NCBI RefSeq assembly: GCF_003944765.1
Contig: NZ_RWIU01000001.1
Coordinates: 620,001-684,000 of the forward strand
Length of the DNA: 64,000 nt
Source of the DNA: Hymenobacter perfusus
GTDB taxonomy: Bacteria > Bacteroidota > Bacteroidia > Cytophagales > Hymenobacteraceae
Reading direction: 5' to 3'
In this document: piece by piece, positions 26,526 through 35,303 of the stretch
How positions within the stretch are numbered: the first letter of the stretch is position 1
Layout of the letters: the number at the start of each line of letters is the position of its first letter
The notes under the pieces: model-generated
Database searches by the model: none
Told to the model about the DNA's origin: nothing
What the model saw: only the letters and a program-made list of their open reading frames with translations
Translations under genes and position numbers: made by a program

Positions 26526-27281
26526 CTACAGTTTTCCGTGGTAGCGCAGCAACTCCAGGAACGCCTCCCGGTAGGTTTCCCCGATGGGCAGGCTGGCGCC
26601 GTGCACCTGCACGCGGTGGCGCTCCACAAATTCCAGGTGGCGCAGGTTGATAAGGTAGGATTTGTGGATGCGCACGAAGCGGCCGGTGGGCAGCATTTCC
26701 TCCAGCTTGCGGAATGACTGTAGCGTGAGGATTTTGCCGGTGGCGGTGTAGTACATCAGGTATTCCTTCTGGCCTTCCACGTAGTACATATCATCTACCA
26801 ACACCCGGCGCAGGCGGTTATCGTGGCGCACAAATAGGGCTTCATCGGCAGTAGCAGCCGGGTCCGGCGTTTCAGCGGGAGCAGTAGCTGGAGCGGGCTG
26901 GTGCAGCGCGGCCCGGGCGCGGTGCGCCGCCTGCACAAACCGCTCGAAGGAAATGGGTTTGAGCAGATAATCGAGGGCGGGCAGCTCGTAGCTCTGCACG
27001 GCGTAATCGGGGTGAGCGGTGGTGAAGATGATGCGGGGGCCCGGGGCCGGCAGCAGCTGCGCCAGCTGCAGGCCGGTGAGCCGGGGCATCTGAATATCCA
27101 GAAACACCACGTCTACGGGAGTATCCTGCAGAAACGCCACGGCCGTCAGGGCATCATGAAACTGCCCCAGCAACTCCAGAAACGGCACCTGCGCGCAGTA
27201 ATCGACCAGCACTTTCAGCGCCAGCGGCTCATCATCTACCACCACGCAGCTTAGCGGACGACGCGTAACGGGTGGTTCCAT
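26526..27281 (-). CDS. LytTR-type response regulator (second copy)
   Basis: 251 residues. The receiver has the acidic pocket VVVDDEPLAL, phospho-acceptor Asp62 (VVFLDIQMPRLTG), IIFTTAHPDYA and YLLKPISF. The LytTR domain follows a short Pro/Ala linker (DDMYYVEGQKEYLMYYTATGK, LPTGRFVRIHKSYLINL, IGETYREAF). Nearly every motif matches the first copy at 19503-20237. Differences cluster in the linker and in the strand before the phospho-acceptor. The kinase gene is 178 bases upstream. The pair should be checked for cross-talk with the first system. Confidence 0.95.
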   Translation of the reverse strand: MEPPVTRRPLSCVVVDDEPLALKVLVDYCAQVPFLELLGQFHDALTAVAFLQDTPVDVVFLDIQMPRLTGLQLAQLLPAPGPRIIFTTAHPDYAVQSYELPALDYLLKPISFERFVQAAHRARAALHQPAPATAPAETPDPAATADEALFVRHDNRLRRVLVDDMYYVEGQKEYLMYYTATGKILTLQSFRKLEEMLPTGRFVRIHKSYLINLRHLEFVERHRVQVHGASLPIGETYREAFLELLRYHGKL

Positions 27282-27459
27282 CAGGCAAGGAGATTTAAGA
27301 AAAAAAGGAAAGAGATACAGTGGTCAGATAGCTGCAACGGTTACGTCAGATCCGCCAGAAAAGCTTACGCGCAAAGAAGTCTGATACCCTATCAATCCGC
27401 AGATGTAACAATCTGGCTTGGCAACTGAATCTCGGTGGTCATCATCTCCGGCGCTAGCC

Positions 27460-28566
27460 TTACCCGCCCGCTATCTGCAAAGAAAGCCGGGCGGCGTATT
27501 CTTCAGCGTTGGCGGTAATGGCCAGTGTATGGCGGCCAGGGTACAACAGGGCCAGACGGCGACGCAGGTTGACCAGTCCCACGCCGCCCGGGTCGGCGGC
27601 TTCCGGCGCCACCCGGTTGCGCACCAGAAAATGTAGCTGCCCGTCCTCGGTGAGCCGCAGGGAGAGGCGCACTACGTGGGGCCGGGCCGTGAGGTCGCCG
27701 TGCTTGAAGGCGTTTTCCACCAGCGGCAGCAGCAGCATGGGCGGCAGGCGGCACACATGCTCGGCTCCGGGCGGCAGTAGCACCGTAAATTGAATGGCCT
27801 CATCGGCGTCATCGGTGGGCAGGCGTAGATGTTGCAGGGTCAGGAAGCTCTGCAGATGCCCGATTTCCCGGGCCAGCGGCACCAAGTCGTCGGCGCTGTC
27901 ATAGAGCTGGTAGCGCATCAGTTCGGCCAGACGCAGTACCGCTTCCGGAGCCTGCGGAGAGCCATTGAGCGTGAGCGAGTATATGTTGTTGAGCGTGTTG
28001 AATAGGAAGTGCGGATGCAGCTGGGTCTTGAGCAGCTCCAGCTCCGTCCGCAGATGTTGCTTTTCCAGCTCCTGCCGGTTATCACGCTCCTGCAGGTAGT
28101 CGCCAGCCAGCCGCACGAAAAAGCTCAGCAGCAAAATCAGCCCGCCCAGCAGAAAGTAATAGGACTGCAGCACCTGCACATAGTACGCCAACGGCTGCGA
28201 TACGCCCTGCACTTTTACCTCGTCAAAATAGTAGCTGACCCCGATGCGCAGGCCACAGAAGGCGGCCAGCCCGGCTACCAATACCAGCAGGTACAGGCCC
28301 AGCTGCCGCCGGGCAAACAGCTGGGGCATCAGCAGCCAGTTCAGATAAAACAGGCCCGAATCGAGAATATCGGTGGTGATGGCCAGCGGCCAGAAGTTGT
28401 CCTTGAGCGGCGGCACCAGCACCCCCTGGTGCAGCAGCCACCCCTGCACATCGAAATACAACAGCAGCCCTACCCAGGCCATATGCGGCCAGGGCAGACC
28501 CCTAAGAAAAGAAGGAAGCTGAAAAGCCGGCCGGGGGCGGCGCGGCACGAAGAAAGGCGCGGGCAT
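27460..28566 (-). CDS. LytS-type sensor histidine kinase (second copy)
   Basis: 368 residues from the ATG at 28566; a TTG at 28587 is the alternative. Four membrane helices fill the first 165 residues (MAWVGLLLYFDVQGWLL, LFYLNWLLMPQLF, LYLLVLVAGLAAFCGL, SYYFLLGGLILLLSFFV). The phospho-acceptor is in LHPHFLFNTLNNIYSL, the N box is LVENAFKHG and the G box is GVGLVNLRRRL. It is shorter at the N-terminus than the first copy but otherwise parallel. It is divergent from the second receptor gene, with a 321-base region between starts that holds a direct repeat likely to be a regulator site. Confidence 0.92.
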   Translation of the reverse strand: MPAPFFVPRRPRPAFQLPSFLRGLPWPHMAWVGLLLYFDVQGWLLHQGVLVPPLKDNFWPLAITTDILDSGLFYLNWLLMPQLFARRQLGLYLLVLVAGLAAFCGLRIGVSYYFDEVKVQGVSQPLAYYVQVLQSYYFLLGGLILLLSFFVRLAGDYLQERDNRQELEKQHLRTELELLKTQLHPHFLFNTLNNIYSLTLNGSPQAPEAVLRLAELMRYQLYDSADDLVPLAREIGHLQSFLTLQHLRLPTDDADEAIQFTVLLPPGAEHVCRLPPMLLLPLVENAFKHGDLTARPHVVRLSLRLTEDGQLHFLVRNRVAPEAADPGGVGLVNLRRRLALLYPGRHTLAITANAEEYAARLSLQIAGG

Positions 28567-28750
28567 ACAGAACAAAACGACCGGCAACTACCGGCCGGCA
28601 GCTCAAAGTACCAAATAGACGCGCCTTGTCGGGCAGCTTTTCAACAACTTTCGGCGCGCTCTTCAACCAACCCGGCAGTAAGACCCTACAAGCCGTTCTG
28701 CGCATGAGCGGAACCTGCCGCCCCGATGGTTAAGTGAAGGAAAAACCAAT

Positions 28751-28780
28751 TTGGTTGAGAGTACACGCAACGTTGGTTGA
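28751..28780 (+). promoter_or_regulatory. direct repeat TTGGTTGA, candidate LytTR binding site
   Basis: TTGGTTGA occurs at 28751-28758 and again at 28773-28780, exactly 22 bases apart (two helical turns), the spacing used by LytTR dimers. The core GTTGA fits the loose LytTR half-site GTTN[AG]. A -7-like TACGTTTA lies at 28811-28818. The rest of the 300-base gap (28588-28887) shows no gene, RNA or terminator. Confidence 0.45.
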
Positions 28781-28887
28781 ATTACTTGGCTCTACGCCTG
28801 AAATACCCGCTACGTTTACATCGTTTCGTTGCTGATTCTTTTCGCTCCGATGCTGTCGGGCTTCGCTATTCTCTTGTATCATTCTCT

Positions 28888-31374
28888 ATGAAGCAGCTAT
28901 TCCCCCTGCTCCTGCTGGCCACCGTGGCCTCCCCCACTGTGCACGCCCAGACTTCTCTCTCAGCGGTGGCCGTACCGGCTGCCAAAGGCCCCGGCCGCCT
29001 CAGTGGGCGCGTGGTAGATGCCGCCACCCAGAAGCCCGTGGAATATGCCACCGTGGCCCTGCTGCCCGCTACCGGTGCCACACCGCTACTGGGCGGCACC
29101 TGCGACGCCGACGGCAAGTTTGAACTGCGCGACCTACCCGTCGGCGCGTTTCGACTGCAAATCAGCTTTGTGGGCTACGGCAGCCGCCTGGAAAACGTGA
29201 CTATCACCGCTGAGCCTCAGGCGCTGGGTACTCTGGCCCTCACGGCCTCGGCGCAGAACCTGGGCGGCGTGACGGTGACCGGGGAGCGGCCAGTGGTGGA
29301 AACCAAGCCCGACCGCCTCGTGTACAACGCCGACCAGGACGCCAGCAACACTGGCGGCACCGTGGCCGACATTCTGCGCAAAACCCCGCTGGTGAACCTC
29401 GATGGGGAAGGCAACGTGCAGCTGCGGGGCACCAGCAACGTGCGGATTCTCATCAACAACAAGCCTTCCGCTTTGCTGGCGGGTAACTTGGCGGAAGCGT
29501 TGAAGCAGATTCCGGCCGACCAGGTAAAGGCCATTGAAGTCATCACGTCGCCGTCGGCGAAGTATGATGCCGAGGGTTCCGGTGGGGTTATCAACATCGT
29601 GCTCAAGAAAAGCAGCTTGCAGGGCACCAGCGGCAGCGTGGGAGCCAGTGGCGGCAACCGTAACCAGAGTCTCAACGGCAGCCTAAACGCCAAGCGGGGC
29701 GTATTCGGGGTGAATACCAAGCTCAGCGGCTTTCGAAACCTGTACCCGTTCAGGAGCAGCACCGAGCGTACCAGCTTTCTGCCCGACGGCACCACTGGCC
29801 GGCTGACTGAGCGCACCACCTCGCGCAACCAGGGCCAGGGTGGCTACGGCCAGGTGGAGCTAACGTATGACCCCTCACCGCTACACAGCTTCACCATCAG
29901 CGGCAACGGCAACCTTTACGCCAATGATGCGCCCCAAGAGCTGTTCAACCAGTACCAGGGCCAGCCCGCGCTGGATACACTCTACACCCGCGACATCAAC
30001 CGCCAGGACCAGAACCGCAGCTTCGACCTGAACGCGGGCTACACCCGCACCTTCGGCGACAAGCAGCCGCGCCGCGAGTGGAGCGTACTGGCCCAACACA
30101 CCAACAACCGTAACCGCGAGCAGTACCGCCTCGACCAATACGGCAGCCCGGAGGTGCGCCGGGGGCCGCTGGAATACCAGGAAGCCAGCCTTAATCTGGC
30201 CCGCAACCTCGAAACCACCTTCCAGACAGATTACACCCAGCCTTTCGGGGAGAAAAACACGCTGGAAGTCGGGGCCAAGCACATCCGTCGCCAAGTCAGC
30301 AGTGATTATGTGCTGGACACCCTGCTGACCGGCCAGCAGTCCGGCTTTGTGCGCAGTGCGCTCCGCTCCAATCAGTTCGATTACGACCAGAACGTACTGG
30401 CGGCTTACGGCACCTATAATTTTTCGCTGAAGAAGTACGCGTTCAGCCTGGGCACGCGCCTGGAGCGCACGGGCATTGCGGGCGAGTTCCAGAACGAGGC
30501 CGGCCGCTTTCAGAATAACTACCTGAATGTATTGCCCAACCTGAACGCCACCCGCACCCTCCGCAAAGACGGCGAAACGCTGCGTCTGAGCTATTCGCGG
30601 CGCATTCAGCGGCCCCACATCTACTACCTGAACCCCTACGTAAACCAGGTGACGCCCAACTCGGTGAACTTCGGCAACCCCGAGTTGCGCCCCGAGCTGG
30701 CCCAGCTGCTGGAGCTGACGTACGGTACGTTCGGGGAGAAATTCTCCCTGAACGCCTCCGGGTTTATGCGGCGCGTGGGCAATTCCATTGAGCGCGTGAG
30801 CATCTATAACCAGGAACGTGCCCGCAACGAAACCACCTACGGCAACCTGGCTACCAACACCAACTACGGCCTGAACCTGTACGGCTCTTGGAAACCAGTT
30901 ACGGGCTGGGACCTGAGCAGCAACATCAGCGGCGACTACACCAATCTGCGCAGCCGCCAGCTCAACCGCGTCAGCCGCCGGGCCTCCGCCTACATGAACC
31001 TCAACTCCTCCGTGAAGCTGGGCAAAACCTACGTGGCGCAGGGCTACGGCGGCTTCTGGACCGGTGGCGTGGAGCTGCAGACGCGCTACTCGGGCGGCGT
31101 GTACTACGGCCTGAGCCTGAAGAAAACGCTACTCAAGGAGAAGGCCGACCTCACGCTGGGCGCCAACAACTTCCTGGCCCCCGGCCGCGAGTTCCGCAGC
31201 ACTACCACCACGCCGGACTTCGTCAACCAGGGTATTTTTTACTCCTACCAGCGCAACGCCCGCCTTTCCTTCAACTACCGCTTCGGTAAGCTGGAAGGCG
31301 GCCAGCGCCAGCGCAAAAGTATCCGCAACGACGATTCCAAAGGCGGCAGCGGCGGCGGCCAGCAAGGCGGATAG
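28888..31374 (+). CDS. outer-membrane beta-barrel receptor, OMP_b-brl_3 type (second copy)
   Basis: 828 residues from the ATG at 28888. Signal peptide MKQLFPLLLLATVASPTVHAQ. A carboxypeptidase-regulatory-like domain is at about 45-135 (LSGRVVDAATQKPVEYATVALLP), then a plug (VTVTGERPVVETKPDRLVYN, RILINNKPSALLAG, VINIVLKKSS) and a large barrel (SYSRRIQRPHIYYLNPY, FGNPELRPELAQLLELTY). Like the first copy it ends in a basic hydrophilic tail (RQRKSIRNDDSKGG) after the final strand. It lies divergent to the second LytS/LytTR pair, which probably controls it. Unlike the first module there is no ABC exporter beside it. Confidence 0.92.
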   Translation: MKQLFPLLLLATVASPTVHAQTSLSAVAVPAAKGPGRLSGRVVDAATQKPVEYATVALLPATGATPLLGGTCDADGKFELRDLPVGAFRLQISFVGYGSRLENVTITAEPQALGTLALTASAQNLGGVTVTGERPVVETKPDRLVYNADQDASNTGGTVADILRKTPLVNLDGEGNVQLRGTSNVRILINNKPSALLAGNLAEALKQIPADQVKAIEVITSPSAKYDAEGSGGVINIVLKKSSLQGTSGSVGASGGNRNQSLNGSLNAKRGVFGVNTKLSGFRNLYPFRSSTERTSFLPDGTTGRLTERTTSRNQGQGGYGQVELTYDPSPLHSFTISGNGNLYANDAPQELFNQYQGQPALDTLYTRDINRQDQNRSFDLNAGYTRTFGDKQPRREWSVLAQHTNNRNREQYRLDQYGSPEVRRGPLEYQEASLNLARNLETTFQTDYTQPFGEKNTLEVGAKHIRRQVSSDYVLDTLLTGQQSGFVRSALRSNQFDYDQNVLAAYGTYNFSLKKYAFSLGTRLERTGIAGEFQNEAGRFQNNYLNVLPNLNATRTLRKDGETLRLSYSRRIQRPHIYYLNPYVNQVTPNSVNFGNPELRPELAQLLELTYGTFGEKFSLNASGFMRRVGNSIERVSIYNQERARNETTYGNLATNTNYGLNLYGSWKPVTGWDLSSNISGDYTNLRSRQLNRVSRRASAYMNLNSSVKLGKTYVAQGYGGFWTGGVELQTRYSGGVYYGLSLKKTLLKEKADLTLGANNFLAPGREFRSTTTTPDFVNQGIFYSYQRNARLSFNYRFGKLEGGQRQRKSIRNDDSKGGSGGGQQGG

Positions 31375-31403
31375 GGTTGACCTGTTGAGCGTAGGAGGTA
31401 ATA

Positions 31404-31441
31404 AAGAACGTCATTCCGAGCGTGCGAGGAATGACGTTCTT
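31404..31441. repeat. palindromic repeat, GTCATTCC family, copy 1 (terminator-like)
   Basis: AAGAACGTCATTCC (31404-31417) and GGAATGACGTTCTT (31428-31441) are perfect inverted copies around GAGCGTGCGA. It lies between the convergent receptor and aroE genes and can act as terminator. The same words recur at 56852-57019 and 59624-59700. Confidence 0.8.
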
Positions 31442-31457
31442 ATTTAAACTTTCATCC

Positions 31458-32201
31458 TCACCCATTCCAGATTTTCCAGGCGGCTTCGGCCTGGAGGCAG
31501 AGCATTTCGAAGCCGTTCTTGGTGTGGGCGCCGCGGGCCTGGCCGCGCTGCATGAACTCGGTTTCGCGTGGGTTGTAGATGAGGTCGTAGAGGTAGTGCT
31601 GGCTGGTGAGGGCCTCGTAGGGAATGGGTGGGCACTCCTCCACGGCCGGGAAGGTGCCCAGCGGCGTGGTATTGATGATGAGCCGGTGCTCCTGCAGCAG
31701 GCGCGGCGTCAGTTCGTCGTAAGTCAGGCCCGCGCCCAGCGGGTTGCGCGACACCACCCAGTAGCCGATACCCAGGTCTTTGAGGGCCACTTCCACCGCC
31801 TTGGAGGCTCCGCCGCTGCCCAGCACCAAAGCGCGCAGCTGCGGCAGCTCGGCGGCTGGCACAAAGCCGCGCAACGAGTCGCGGAAGCCAATGTAGTCCG
31901 TGTTGTGCCCGATCAGGCGGCCATCGGGGCGAAACTCCACCACATTCACGGCCCCCACCCGCGCCGCCGACGGGGCCACTTCGTTCAGGTAGGGCCACAC
32001 CTGCTCCTTGTACGGAATGGTCACGTTGAGGCCGCGCAGCCCGGGCCGGCCAGCCAGCAGGGCCGGCAGCTCATCCATCGTGGCCAGCTCAAACAGCTCG
32101 TACTGATAATCCGATAGGTCGAGGTTGTGGAATTTCTGGGTGAAGTAGGTCTGGGAAAATGAGTGCTTAAGGGAGCGGCCTAACAATCCGAATTCGGGCA
32201 T
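31458..32201 (-). CDS. aroE: shikimate 5-dehydrogenase
   Basis: 247 residues from the ATG at 32201; MPEFGLLGRSLKHSFSQ is the typical start with the shikimate-binding SLKHSFS (S-x-S) motif. NVTIPYKEQV contains the catalytic Lys, and NTDYIGF the catalytic Asp. The NADP fold has VLGSGGASKAVEVAL and later NTTPLGTFP. The end LCLQAEAAWKIW is the usual C-terminal helix with its Gln. The enzyme reduces 3-dehydroshikimate to shikimate in aromatic amino acid synthesis. It is slightly shorter than the E. coli enzyme (272), as in other Bacteroidetes. Longer frames upstream are not supported. Confidence 0.96.
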   Translation of the reverse strand: MPEFGLLGRSLKHSFSQTYFTQKFHNLDLSDYQYELFELATMDELPALLAGRPGLRGLNVTIPYKEQVWPYLNEVAPSAARVGAVNVVEFRPDGRLIGHNTDYIGFRDSLRGFVPAAELPQLRALVLGSGGASKAVEVALKDLGIGYWVVSRNPLGAGLTYDELTPRLLQEHRLIINTTPLGTFPAVEECPPIPYEALTSQHYLYDLIYNPRETEFMQRGQARGAHTKNGFEMLCLQAEAAWKIWNG

Positions 32202-32233
32202 AATACAGAAGAGCTTTAGGGACGGTAAGCAAC

Positions 32234-32271
32234 AAAAAAAACCGCCCCGGCCAAAGCAGCCGGGGCGGTTT
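32234..32271 (-). terminator. terminator of the DedA-family gene
   Basis: AAACCGCCCCGG (32239-32250) and CCGGGGCGGTTT (32260-32271) pair perfectly; on the minus strand a T-run follows (A's at 32234-32241). It lies between the DedA gene stop and the aroE start. Confidence 0.9.
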
Positions 32272-32296
32272 CCTCTTAAAATCCAACGCGTTCCGC

Positions 32297-32953
32297 TTAC
32301 GCTACCGGCTGCTTGCTCTCTTTGCGCGCCTTGAAAAACTCCCATACCGCTGGCAGCACCGACACGAAGATGATCAGGAGCGTAAGCAGACCGAAATTGT
32401 TCCGAATGATTTCGAGCCCACCCAACAGGTAGCCAGCGCCCGTCAGGAGCACCACCCACAACACGGCCCCAATCAGGTTATAGGACAGGAAGCGTGAGTA
32501 GCTCATCGTACCAATACCTGCCACGAAGGGAGCAAACGTGCGAATGATGGGAATAAAACGGGCGATGATAATCGTTTTGGCACCGTGCTTCTGGTAAAAT
32601 CCCTGCGTGCGTTCCAGATGCTCCCGCTTCAGCCAACGTGAATTTTCCCGAAAAACGCGCGGCCCCAGATAGTCGCCAATGTGGTAATTGAGCGTATCAC
32701 CCAATACGGCTGCTACAATCAAGAGTACTATTACTATGCCCACATTCAAGCCATTAGCTGGATTGGCAGCCAGCGCCCCGGCTGCAAACAGCAGCGAGTC
32801 GCCGGGTAGGAATGGCAGTACCACCACTCCGGTTTCCACGAAGATGATCAGGAAAAGAATGGCATAGGTCCAGGTTCCGTAGTCCTGAATAATCTCGGCC
32901 AGGTGCTTATCGAGGTGGAGAACAAAGTCGAGCAGATGCTTCAGGATTTCCAT
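32297..32953 (-). CDS. DedA-family inner-membrane protein
   Basis: 218 residues from the ATG at 32953. The family marks are present: the acidic first motif (FVETGVVVLPFLPGDSLLF) with Glu and the Pro-Gly-Asp turn, a second part GDTLNYHIGDYLG, and the basic motif ARFIPIIRTFAPFVAG near residue 140 with both arginines. Re-entrant loops plus about four membrane helices are expected. DedA proteins are linked to lipid scrambling, such as undecaprenyl phosphate recycling, and to membrane potential. The downstream neighbour is aroE; the upstream methyltransferase gene ends 59 bases before its start and could share the transcript. Confidence 0.92.
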   Translation of the reverse strand: MEILKHLLDFVLHLDKHLAEIIQDYGTWTYAILFLIIFVETGVVVLPFLPGDSLLFAAGALAANPANGLNVGIVIVLLIVAAVLGDTLNYHIGDYLGPRVFRENSRWLKREHLERTQGFYQKHGAKTIIIARFIPIIRTFAPFVAGIGTMSYSRFLSYNLIGAVLWVVLLTGAGYLLGGLEIIRNNFGLLTLLIIFVSVLPAVWEFFKARKESKQPVA

Positions 32954-33012
32954 AGGATGGGGTTGAGTCTGCAAAGAAAGCACATGCCCGGCAAACGGCC
33001 CGCTTGCCGGCC

Positions 33013-33684
33013 TTACACACTGGGTTTGCGCAGCACCAGCAGGCGGTTGTAGGTTTCCACTTCCAGGTCTTTCACCTCGAAGCCCAGCCCGGCCAGAAAC
33101 TCCGGCAGCTCCTGGCCGTCGGGCCACAGCTCGGTGGTCATCAGCAGGTTGAACACCACGTAACCGCCGGGCCGCAGCACGCGGTGCAGGTGCCGCCAGA
33201 AGCCGGCCTCGTGCAGCCCCGCCGGCAATTCCAGCCCCAGAAACAGGTCCACCACCACCAGCCCGAAAGCTGCCGCCGGGGCCTGCGCTACCCACGCCAG
33301 TGCATCGGCGCAGATGATGCGCAGCTGCGCATCGGGCCGCACCCCGAATTCCGTGGCGGCTACCTCAATAACGGCCGCGTCCAACTCCAGGGCCGTGATG
33401 GGCGCCGTGAGGCCGCGCTCCTGCCGCAACAGCTTGATTACCGAGCCCCCACCCAGCCCGAGCACCAGGGCCGGCTCCTGCGCCCCGATAGGAGCGAACA
33501 GCAAGCCATAGCGCAGCACCCGCTCCAGAGAGCCGTAGCTGTAGTTGGCCTCCGCCGTATTCAACTCCTTATGGCCCCGGTGCAGCGTGACTTCCAGCCA
33601 GCCGCTGTGCTCCGATGGCAGACGGCGCGTGAGCGGCACCACGTAGCTCAGCCCGTGGCGCAGCAGTTCAAGCAGCTTGTTCAT
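33013..33684 (-). CDS. spermidine-synthase-like SAM-binding protein
   Basis: 223 residues from the ATG at 33684. The nucleotide-binding core reads LVLGLGGGSVIKLL (motif I, about residues 71-84), then ALELDAAVIEVA (acidic end of strand 2) and VVVDLFLGLELP (strand 4), followed by HRVLRPGGYVVFNL. This is the fold of spermidine synthases and related methyltransferases. The decisive spermidine-synthase residues of the putrescine pocket (the Y..DD-type gatekeeping segment) are not obvious, so the true reaction is uncertain. Its start is only 15 bases from the palindromic element at 33700-33827, which must therefore lie in its leader or promoter. Confidence 0.75.
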   Translation of the reverse strand: MNKLLELLRHGLSYVVPLTRRLPSEHSGWLEVTLHRGHKELNTAEANYSYGSLERVLRYGLLFAPIGAQEPALVLGLGGGSVIKLLRQERGLTAPITALELDAAVIEVAATEFGVRPDAQLRIICADALAWVAQAPAAAFGLVVVDLFLGLELPAGLHEAGFWRHLHRVLRPGGYVVFNLLMTTELWPDGQELPEFLAGLGFEVKDLEVETYNRLLVLRKPSV

Positions 33685-33699
33685 ACGAACAAAGGTAGA

Positions 33700-33827
33700 A
33701 CGTCCCGGTCCAGCAGGCGCAGCCTGTCGGACCGGTTTAAGTACGCTGACGCCCACACGACTTCACGCGGCGCAAACGGACCAAACGACCACCGGCCCAA
33801 CAGGCTGCGCCTGCCGGACCGGGACGT
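33700..33827. repeat. palindromic element with conserved shell and variable heart, copy 1
   Basis: Arms at 33700-33727 and 33800-33827 are inverted copies (one mismatch), with weaker pairing for about 10 bases further in. Each arm is itself built as shell (CCCGGTCC.GC), a small hairpin heart (AGGCGCAGCCT) and shell (GTCGGACCGGTT). A second element with the same shells but another heart is at 63154-63268. Confidence 0.75.
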
Positions 33828-33851
33828 CCTGTTTTTATCGACTGAGAAAAC

Positions 33852-35189
33852 CTACCGGGCGGCTACGCGCCAGAGCGTGTCGGCCGCGTCGTCGGCTACC
33901 AGCAAAGAGCCGTCGGGCAGCGCGGTGATGCCCACGGGGCGGCCGTATACTTCCTTATCCGCCGCATTGGCGATGAACCCCGTCAGAAAATCTTCCATTG
34001 GGCCGCTGGGCCTGCCGTTCTGGAAGGGTACGAACACCACTTTGTAGCCCGAAAACTCGGAGCGGTTCCAGGAACCGTGCTGCCCAATAAACGCCCCGTT
34101 GCGGTACTTAGCTGGAAACTTCTCGGCTTTGTAGAAGGCCAGGCCCAGCGAGGCGGTATGCGGCCCCAGGGCCACCTCGGGTACCACCGTCTGCTTCACC
34201 AGGTCGGGCCGCTCGCCTTTGCGGCGCGGATCCTCTTTCTGGCCGAAATAGGCGTAGGGCCAGCCGTAAAACTTACCGGGCTGCACGCTGGTCAGGTAAT
34301 CCGGTACCAGCTCGTCGCCCAGCTCGTCCCGCTCGTTCACGGCCGACCACAGGATCTGGGTACCGGGAGCCCAGTCGAGGCCCACGGGGTTGCGCAGGCC
34401 GGCGGCGTACACCCGCTCCCCACTGCCGTCGGGGTTAATTTCAAGTACGTTGGCGCGGCGCTCTTCCTCTTTCATGCCGTGCTCGGCCACGTTGGAGGCC
34501 GAACCTACCGATACGTAGATTTTCTTACCATCGGGGCCGGCCAGCAGGTTGCGGGTCCAGTGGTTGTTGTAGCCCCCGGCCGGCAGCGTCATGATTTTCT
34601 CGCCTTTCCCTTCAATTTTAGTTTCCCCCGATTTGTAGGCGTAGCGCCACACGCCATCGGTATTGGCTACGTAGAAATGGTTATCGAGCACCAGCATACC
34701 GAAAGGCTGGTTCAGACCGGCCAGGAACGTGGTGCGGGTTTCGGGCGTCCCGTTCTTGTCGGCGTCGCGCAGCAGCGTGATGCGGTTGGCACTCTTGGCC
34801 CGCATCGATTTGGAGGGGTCCAGCTCCAGTTGTGCCACTACTTTTTCCTTGGTATCGGTGGGTACGGTGTTGGCCTCGGCCACCAGCACGTCGCCGTTGG
34901 GCAGCACGTAGGTGTTGCGCGGGCTCACCAGATCGGTGGCGTACTTGGTAACCACAAAGCCGGCCGGCGCGGCCGGCATTTTGCCGGCGGGCCAGCCAAT
35001 TACCTTGCTGCGCTTGGTGGTTGATTTGGTGGCGTAGGGTTCGGGCAGCGCCACCGGGTTAGCGGCTGTAGCGACCGTATCGGCGGGCGTGGTAGCGGCG
35101 GCTTCGGCTTTTTCCTGTTGGCTGGGGCCACTACAGGCCCCCAGCAGGGCCAGACCGGCCAAAGCCGGCACAAAAGTATTTCGGTTCAT
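33852..35189 (-). CDS. sorbosone-dehydrogenase-like PQQ sugar dehydrogenase, lipoprotein
   Basis: 445 residues from the ATG at 35189. The signal is a lipobox: MNRNTFVPALAGLALLGACSG with Cys19-like Cys after LLGA. A Ser/Thr/Ala linker follows. The body is a six-bladed propeller of the soluble glucose/sorbosone dehydrogenase fold: FVVTKYATDLVSPRNTYVLPNGDVLVAEA, then GLNQPFGMLVLDNHFYVAN, GGYNNHWTRNLLAGPDG, YAAGLRNPVGLDW, GKFYGWPYAYFG, and GQHGSWNRSEFSGYKVVFVPF at the end. Arg and His residues at the PQQ-site positions seem present. It should oxidise sugars or aldoses at the outer membrane or in the periplasm with PQQ. Many Bacteroidetes copies lack shown activity. Confidence 0.88.
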   Translation of the reverse strand: MNRNTFVPALAGLALLGACSGPSQQEKAEAAATTPADTVATAANPVALPEPYATKSTTKRSKVIGWPAGKMPAAPAGFVVTKYATDLVSPRNTYVLPNGDVLVAEANTVPTDTKEKVVAQLELDPSKSMRAKSANRITLLRDADKNGTPETRTTFLAGLNQPFGMLVLDNHFYVANTDGVWRYAYKSGETKIEGKGEKIMTLPAGGYNNHWTRNLLAGPDGKKIYVSVGSASNVAEHGMKEEERRANVLEINPDGSGERVYAAGLRNPVGLDWAPGTQILWSAVNERDELGDELVPDYLTSVQPGKFYGWPYAYFGQKEDPRRKGERPDLVKQTVVPEVALGPHTASLGLAFYKAEKFPAKYRNGAFIGQHGSWNRSEFSGYKVVFVPFQNGRPSGPMEDFLTGFIANAADKEVYGRPVGITALPDGSLLVADDAADTLWRVAAR

Positions 35190-35214
35190 CGGGTAGAAAA
35201 CGGTATCAGACAAA

Positions 35215-35247
35215 AGAAGCCCGAGCCATGCACTGGCCCGGGCTTCT
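35215..35247 (-). terminator. terminator of the phosphosulfolactate synthase gene
   Basis: AGAAGCCCG (35215-35223) pairs with CGGGCTTCT (35239-35247), with extra inner pairing GCC/GGC. It sits 56 bases beyond the stop at 35304 in the minus direction. Confidence 0.75.
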
Positions 35248-35303
35248 CTTCTACTGTTTTCCGGCCGTTGAGGTTAGCGGCACATTACTCCGGTGGCGAA
35301 TTA

